Position numbers and translations under genes: made by a program
Origin: JAKVKY01 sp964293585
GTDB taxonomy: Bacteria; Bacillota; Negativicutes; Acidaminococcales; Acidaminococcaceae
DNA length: 15,432 nt
Direction of reading: 5' to 3'
Assembly (NCBI GenBank): GCA_964293585.1
Contig: CAXYYS010000047.1
Span: 1-15,432, forward strand
The notes under the pieces: generated by a model
Database searches by the model: none
Told to the model about the DNA's origin: nothing
The model's input: the letters and a program-made list of their open reading frames with translations, nothing else
Shown here: positions 13,794 to 15,432 of the stretch, one piece after another
Numbering within the stretch: position 1 is the first letter of the stretch
Layout of the letters: every line of letters begins with the position of its first letter

Positions 13794-14747
13794 ATGAAAA
13801 ATGTTGTGTCTGGTTATACTACTCGTTTAGGTGAATGCCTTTGCGGAGATTCTTTACTTTTGATGAATAATCTATTGGATAATAGTATTGATCTTGTGAT
13901 TACAAGTCCACCTTTTGCGCTGCAACGGCAAAAGGCTTATGGTAATGAATCGCAGGAACATTATGTTAATTGGCTATGCCAGTCTGCAAGGTTGGTTTAT
14001 AGTAAACTTAAAGATACCGGTAGTTTTGTAATTGATATTGGCGGGGCTTATGAAAAAGGGGTACCCATTTATAGTTTGTATCAGTTTAGGACTCTTATTA
14101 AGTTTTGTGATGATATTGGTTTTCGTTTAGCCCAACCGTTTTATTGGCATAATCCTGGTGCTTTACCGGCGCCTATTGAGTGGGTTAACAAACGTAAAAT
14201 TCGTGCGAAAACTTCTGTTAATACTGTTTGGTGGCTTTGCAAGACTCCTAACTGTAAAGCTGATATTCGTAATGTTTTAGCGCCATATTCAAGTAGAATG
14301 GAGAAGCTTTTTAAGCATCCGGAAAACTTTGTTAAAAGCGAAGGTACTATTAGGCCGTCTGGTCATGTTTTAGGAAAAGCTTCGTGGACTAAAGATAATG
14401 GTGGAGCAATACCACCAAATTTGCTTCAAATTTCTAATACTGATAGTAATGGGATGTACCTTAGGCACTGTAAGACTTGTAATATAAAAAGACATCCTGC
14501 AAGATTTCCTGCAGGATTGCCTGAATTTTTTATTAAGTTTTTGACTGATGAGGATGATTTAGTCGTTGATATTTTTAGTGGTAGTAATACCACCGGTGAA
14601 GTTGCTGAAAGGTTGAATCGTAGATGGATGGGGTTTGATCTTTCTTTGGATTATGTTGCTGGATCTGTTTTACGGTTTGTTGATTCTCCAGAACTGGCAT
14701 TAAAAGCTTACAATGAAATTATGAGTGGTAAAAATATTAAAATTTAA
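13794..14747 (+). CDS. PvuII-like DNA (cytosine-N4) methyltransferase
   Basis: A 317-residue beta-class methyltransferase. Catalytic motif IV T-S-P-P-F (37-41) precedes the SAM motif V-D-I-F-S-G-S-N-T-T-G (about 258-268), the beta-class order. It resembles M.PvuII along its length as I remember it: P-P-F-A-L-Q-R, G-G-A-Y, K-G-V-P, P-I-E-W-V-N-K-R-K-I-R, N-T-V-W-W, L-A-P-Y-S, R-P-S-G-H, K-D-N-G-G-(A/S)-I-P-P-N-L-L-Q-I-S-N and H-P-A-R-F-P are shared. M.PvuII methylates N4 of the inner cytosine in CAGCTG; the same target is inferred here. It converges on the cognate endonuclease gene, and the stop codons overlap over 4 bp. Confidence 0.94.
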   Translation: MKNVVSGYTTRLGECLCGDSLLLMNNLLDNSIDLVITSPPFALQRQKAYGNESQEHYVNWLCQSARLVYSKLKDTGSFVIDIGGAYEKGVPIYSLYQFRTLIKFCDDIGFRLAQPFYWHNPGALPAPIEWVNKRKIRAKTSVNTVWWLCKTPNCKADIRNVLAPYSSRMEKLFKHPENFVKSEGTIRPSGHVLGKASWTKDNGGAIPPNLLQISNTDSNGMYLRHCKTCNIKRHPARFPAGLPEFFIKFLTDEDDLVVDIFSGSNTTGEVAERLNRRWMGFDLSLDYVAGSVLRFVDSPELALKAYNEIMSGKNIKI

Positions 14748-15292
14748 ACTTTCTTATTGATTGTGTCTGGATCATAAGGTGTTTCAGAATTTATGGGATA
14801 AACTTTTATCCCATATTTTTTTACGAAAGAAATTGGTATCTTTGGGTTGTTTAGATGTTCCTTTGTTTTTAATTTTTCTTCCCAATGTTGATACATTGGT
14901 TCTAGCATTTGAGGTGTCATGATATATATTTCTATTAATTTTATATCTTCATATATTGCAAATGACCAAGGAACTTTTCTATATTTATCAATAATCTTTT
15001 GTGTAGTATGATGGTTGGTGCTGAATCCTGATGCGCTTGTCTCTATGTTGATGGATTTCATTTCCCATTCTGTGCCACTTATAGATTTAGCATCATTGCC
15101 TTCTCTTCCCGGCAAAGCTTTCATGTTTAGATATATTAGTTGTTGTAATATCTTAGCACCGTTATCTTGAAATATGTCTTCTATACCGTATTCATCGGCA
15201 AGCTTTGAAAGATCGTGAAGGGTTCCCCAGATTGATTCTAATTTTGTGATTCTTTTTTTGTGTTCTTCATCATAAAAACCCATTTTTACCAT
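14744..15292 (-). CDS. PvuII-like type II restriction endonuclease
   Basis: A 182-residue product, longer than R.PvuII (157), with extra residues at both ends. The PD-(D/E)xK-type site is intact: D67 in P-G-R-E-G-N-D, E77 and K79 in W-E-M-K, with the same ten-residue D-to-E spacing as D58/E68/K70 of PvuII. Other matches: G-I-(E/N)-D-I-F-Q-D-N-G, K-S-I-N-I, G-F-S-T-x-H-H (H94-H95, the base-contact histidines), K-V-P-W-S-F-A-I-Y and N-N-P-K-I-P. Predicted to cut CAG/CTG bluntly as a dimer when unmethylated. GGAG 5 nt before ATG supports the start. No controller ORF precedes it, unlike in the original PvuII system. Confidence 0.94.
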   Translation of the reverse strand: MVKMGFYDEEHKKRITKLESIWGTLHDLSKLADEYGIEDIFQDNGAKILQQLIYLNMKALPGREGNDAKSISGTEWEMKSINIETSASGFSTNHHTTQKIIDKYRKVPWSFAIYEDIKLIEIYIMTPQMLEPMYQHWEEKLKTKEHLNNPKIPISFVKKYGIKVYPINSETPYDPDTINKKV

Positions 15293-15311
15293 ACTTTCTC
15301 CGGATTTTTAG

Positions 15312-15328
15312 ATTGGTATTCGTACTAT
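15312..15328 (+). repeat. Imperfect direct repeat near the right edge, copy 1
   Basis: ATTGGTATTCGTACTAT. The second copy at 15352-15367 is ATTGGTGTTCGACTAT (one mismatch, one deleted base). They lie between the endonuclease start and the tRNA, 40 bp apart. They could be integrase arm-type sites or promoter-control sites of the endonuclease. Confidence 0.45.
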
Positions 15329-15351
15329 TAAAGTTTTGCCAATAATGAAAC

Positions 15352-15367
15352 ATTGGTGTTCGACTAT
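15352..15367 (+). repeat. Imperfect direct repeat near the right edge, copy 2
   Basis: Second copy of the 15312-15328 repeat. It also forms, with CCAAT at 15339-15343, a small dyad CCAAT-N8-ATTGG. Confidence 0.45.
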
Positions 15368-15377
15368 AAGATTAGTT

Positions 15378-15432
15378 TGGTACGCCCGGAGGGAATCGAA
15401 CTCTCGCACACGGCTCCGGAGGCCGCTGCTCT
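15378..15432 (-). tRNA. tRNA-Arg (anticodon CCG), 3' portion; 5' part beyond the window
   Basis: Reading the minus strand, the visible part holds the 3' strand of the D-stem (GAGC), an anticodon arm GCGGC-CTCCGGA-GCCGT with anticodon CCG, a 4-nt variable loop, a T arm with loop TTCGATT, acceptor strand CGGGCGT, discriminator A and an encoded CCA (15380-15378). The T stem (GAGAG/CCCTC) has one A-C mismatch. The 3' end faces the conjugative genes, the usual geometry for integration into the end of a tRNA gene. Confidence 0.9.

Noticed and set aside
1..15432. CRISPR array, IS element or transposase, rRNA
   Set aside because: No regularly spaced repeats, transposase motifs, terminal inverted repeats or rRNA-like stretches were seen.
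1..15432. Origin of transfer (oriT)
   Set aside because: No relaxase gene is present and I saw no convincing nic-like motif with an adjacent inverted repeat; the short dyads found are better explained as operators.

Overview
The window looks like the right-hand part of an integrated conjugative element (ICE or integrated plasmid) in an AT-rich bacterium, most plausibly a diderm Firmicute of the Negativicutes type. This is inferred from three things: P-type (RP4/Trb-like) transfer genes that need an outer membrane or pilus, strong AGGAGG-like ribosome sites with frequent TTG/GTG starts, and a tRNA-Arg(CCG) gene at the right edge that could be the chromosomal attachment site. No integrase, relaxase, coupling protein or ATPase is visible, so most of the transfer apparatus must lie to the left.

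Layout. (1) Bases 1-2654, plus strand: the end of a type IV secretion operon. It encodes an M23 peptidase fused to a TrbL/VirB6-like membrane protein (5' end outside the window), a TraF-type S26 signal peptidase and a TrbJ/VirB5-like secreted protein, with overlapping reading frames. A bidirectional terminator follows. (2) Bases 2804-3583, minus strand: an XRE repressor and a small lipoprotein in one transcription unit. This resembles immunity-plus-exclusion cassettes of temperate phages. (3) Bases 3665-11358, plus strand: a long operon with topoisomerase III (topB), a tail-anchored acidic protein, a pentapeptide-repeat protein, four unrecognised proteins, a tiny acidic ORF and an ArdC-like antirestriction protein. 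It ends at a strong terminator. (4) Bases 11501-13692: a HipB-like regulator with a near-perfect sigma-70 promoter and two matching operators, a DUF2786-plus-membrane protein, and a HipA-like kinase of distinctly more GC-rich composition. (5) Bases 13794-15292: a PvuII-like restriction-modification system, with the methyltransferase and endonuclease genes convergent and overlapping by 4 bp and no controller (C) gene. (6) Bases 15312-15432: short direct repeats and the 3' part of tRNA-Arg(CCG).

How they may work together: the left genes build the transfer channel. The central operon looks like functions needed around DNA entry (topoisomerase, antirestriction, unknown acidic proteins). The right end holds maintenance and defence modules (HipBA-like, PvuII-like R-M).

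The most interesting signal is a similar C-terminal tail in six proteins (pentapeptide protein, two or three unknowns, ArdC, HipA). It has the form [basic/polar]-[S/D/N]-L-[K/R/A]-[I/L/V]-x, with the Leu 15-18 residues from the end. In the HipA-like protein it is encoded by quite different codons, so it appears to be conserved as a peptide. I propose it as a candidate type IV secretion (conjugative cargo) signal. In the same stretch, four consecutive gene junctions share a 16-bp stop/start/Shine-Dalgarno block, as if the cargo genes were assembled as interchangeable cassettes.
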